From positions 1 to 6,323 of the forward strand of contig RFHZ01000612.1 of assembly GCA_003696125.1 (NCBI GenBank): a stretch of DNA of 6,323 bases, read 5' to 3'. Made by a program: the position numbers and the translations under genes. Below, piece after piece: positions 4,943 through 6,323 of the stretch. The notes under the pieces are model-generated. The model searched no databases and had not been told where the DNA came from. It saw nothing but the letters and a program-made list of their open reading frames with translations. Every line of letters starts with the position of its first letter. Position 1 is the first letter of the stretch. The DNA is from Nitrospinota bacterium. Its GTDB lineage: Bacteria; Tectomicrobia; Entotheonellia; J063.

Positions 4943-6323
4943 TTAAGACTTCTGCAGAATGATCAACAGCTTGAACTCGACGGTATCCTCATCCAGACCG
5001 ACCTTGGCATTGGTCACCTTGACACTCTCAAAATAGTCGGACGTCTCCAGGTTCTTCTTCAGATTGTCCACACTGTCAAAGGAGTCGGTCTTCCCGCTCA
5101 TGCTGATACTCTCCGTGCTGATGAGCAGATCGAAGACATCGACTTTGATGGTGGGAGGAATCTTCTCACTCAACTCCCGTAAGATCTCGAGGGAGGAGAG
5201 TTGCGCACCGGTAATCCCTCCAAAGGCTTTCAACTTGTTCTTCCCTTCCTGGATCTTCTGCTTTGCCTGCTGAATCGGGTCCACCACCCTGGTTTGGGGA
5301 AAGGTCTCCCGGAAGACGGCGTGGATCTGAGAGCGGATCTGCTGGTAGCGCTCCTCTTTCTGTCCCAGGCGATAGTAAAACGTCCCCAGGTGCAGGCCCA
5401 GGATCAGCAGCAGGACGATACCGGCAAAGATCAGGTGTCCTTTGATCTCCTCGTAGCTCTTGCGGAAGGAAAACTCCTCCTGGCGCAGGTTCATCCCCTG
5501 TGCCGACCGGTTCAGCCCGCGCAGGGCCAGCCCCAGTCCTACGGTGAAAGAGGAGGAGAGGGGTGGGATCTGGGGGAAGAGGGCGGTCAGGCGTTCCTCC
5601 TTCCCTATGCGATGTACCGGGACCTCAAAGTGCTGGGAGAAGAACTCGCTGATCCCAGGGGTACGGGCCCCTCCCCCGCTCAGCACAATGGCCTGGAGCT
5701 CTCTTTCCTCTCCTGCCCTGGCCATATAAGAGAAGAAGGTATACTCGAGCTCCTTGGCCAGGGTGGCCAGTGCCGTCTGGATCACGGCAAAGACTTCTGC
5801 CGTCTCTCCCTCGGTGAGCTTTTTCTCTTCTGCCTCGGCAAAGGAGAGGTGAAGCTTCTTCTGGATCGCTTCGGTGATGAAATTCCCCCCCTTAGAGATG
5901 CTACGGGCCAGGAGGAGTCTCTTCCCCTGTACCACCTTCAAGGTGGTCTTGCTCGCCCCCACGTTGACCAGCCCGACCACCTCCTCTCCCTTCTCTGAAG
6001 GGTAGAGGGCGAAGTAGGTATTCAGGTCGCCGAAGAGCTCCAGGTCCACGATCTCCGGCTCGATCCCTGCTTCTTGCAACAGGGAGAGGTGGTCGGCCAC
6101 CACTTCCTTGGAAACGGCGGCCACCAGTACTTTGGCTCCCCTCTCCTGGCGTTCCAATATGCAGAAATCGACGATCACCTCTTCCACCGGGTAGGGGATG
6201 TGGGGCTCGAGCTCGTAACGAATCACCTCGCGAATCTTCCGCTCGTCGCTGAAGGGGAGTTCCAGGGTACGCAGGATCACCGACTGGGCCGGAATGGCAG
6301 AGATGATCGTTCCGGCCTTGCTC
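4943..6323 (-). CDS. gspL: Type II secretion system protein L (GspL; PilM-like plus PilN-like), 5' end cut by window edge
   Basis: 459 residues are visible. The frame stays open to the window edge and reads SAIPAQSVILRTLELPFS, the conserved beginning of this family's second subdomain, so the GTG at 6280 is internal and the true start lies outside. The cytoplasmic part (to about fragment residue 290) is an actin-like ATPase fold as in PilM: LVNVGASKTTLKVV (phosphate loop region), RSISKGGNFITEAI and VLSGGGARTPGI (adenosine motif). One transmembrane helix lies at about 297-317 (HLIFAGIVLLLILGLHLG). A PilN-like coiled coil and periplasmic ferredoxin-like domain follow to the C-terminus (LEILRELSEKIPP, then SISMSGKTDSFDSVDNL). 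GspL recruits the GspE ATPase and pairs with GspM. A pilus PilM-PilN fusion is the alternative reading. The gene ends in TAA, then 215 nt separate it from gspM, so co-transcription is likely but not certain. Confidence 0.9.
   Translation of the reverse strand, partial: SKAGTIISAIPAQSVILRTLELPFSDERKIREVIRYELEPHIPYPVEEVIVDFCILERQERGAKVLVAAVSKEVVADHLSLLQEAGIEPEIVDLELFGDLNTYFALYPSEKGEEVVGLVNVGASKTTLKVVQGKRLLLARSISKGGNFITEAIQKKLHLSFAEAEEKKLTEGETAEVFAVIQTALATLAKELEYTFFSYMARAGEERELQAIVLSGGGARTPGISEFFSQHFEVPVHRIGKEERLTALFPQIPPLSSSFTVGLGLALRGLNRSAQGMNLRQEEFSFRKSYEEIKGHLIFAGIVLLLILGLHLGTFYYRLGQKEERYQQIRSQIHAVFRETFPQTRVVDPIQQAKQKIQEGKNKLKAFGGITGAQLSSLEILRELSEKIPPTIKVDVFDLLISTESISMSGKTDSFDSVDNLKKNLETSDYFESVKVTNAKVGLDEDTVEFKLLIILQKS

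Noticed and set aside
4766-5182. 138-codon plus-strand open frame across the gspL-gspM gap
   Set aside because: Its first third translates the 9-mer repeat arrays and the rest is antisense to gspL. There is no convincing ribosome binding site.
5201-5998. 265-codon open frame on the plus strand inside gspL
   Set aside because: It is antisense to a clearly recognisable GspL. Its translation has no family motif and is rich in Gly, Leu, Gln and Pro, as expected for a mirror frame in GC-rich DNA.
6278-6280. GTG as the start of gspL
   Set aside because: The frame stays open to the window edge, and the 14 codons upstream continue a conserved family stretch, so the codon is an internal valine.

Overview
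This window looks like a core-type chromosomal segment from a moderately GC-rich (by eye), diderm, environmental bacterium. It carries two adjacent inner-membrane genes of a type II secretion / type IV pilus-like machine, a PdxA-family dehydrogenase and a two-component signalling operon. A GspL that joins PilM-like and PilN-like parts, next to a PilO-like GspM, fits Nitrospirota, NC10 or Desulfobacterota-like lineages. That placement is an impression only. There is no RNA gene, transposase, phage gene or CRISPR array.

Layout. Positions 1-3033 (minus strand) hold a tightly packed signalling operon. In transcription order it is a membrane-bound histidine kinase (3033-1474), a single-domain Rcp1-like response regulator (1477-1019, overlapping the kinase by ATGA), and a receiver-plus-histidine-kinase protein (from 1015, running off the left edge). 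None of the visible parts carries a DNA-binding or enzymatic output domain. The kinase probably phosphorylates the free receiver and/or the receiver of the third protein, and the pathway must leave the operon through an unseen partner.

Positions 3034-3197 form a divergent intergenic region with weak promoter candidates for both directions. pdxA (3198-4196, plus strand) follows, with a near-perfect ribosome binding site. It keeps the three metal-ligand histidines of the family, but several substrate-contact positions differ from the vitamin B6 enzyme, so its substrate is open to question.

pdxA converges with gspM (4727-4206, minus), leaving only 9 nt between the stop codons. An 8-bp inverted repeat spans this junction. 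Upstream of gspM on the same strand is gspL (4943 to beyond 6323, cut at its 5' end). The two secretion genes are separated by an unusually long 215-nt gap. That gap holds the most distinctive non-coding structure in the window: two head-to-head arrays of three 9-bp units (consensus NNCGCMGAG) forming an imperfect hairpin.

GspL and GspM would form the inner-membrane assembly platform linking the cytoplasmic secretion ATPase to the periplasmic part of the machine. The rest of that operon should lie to the right of the window.
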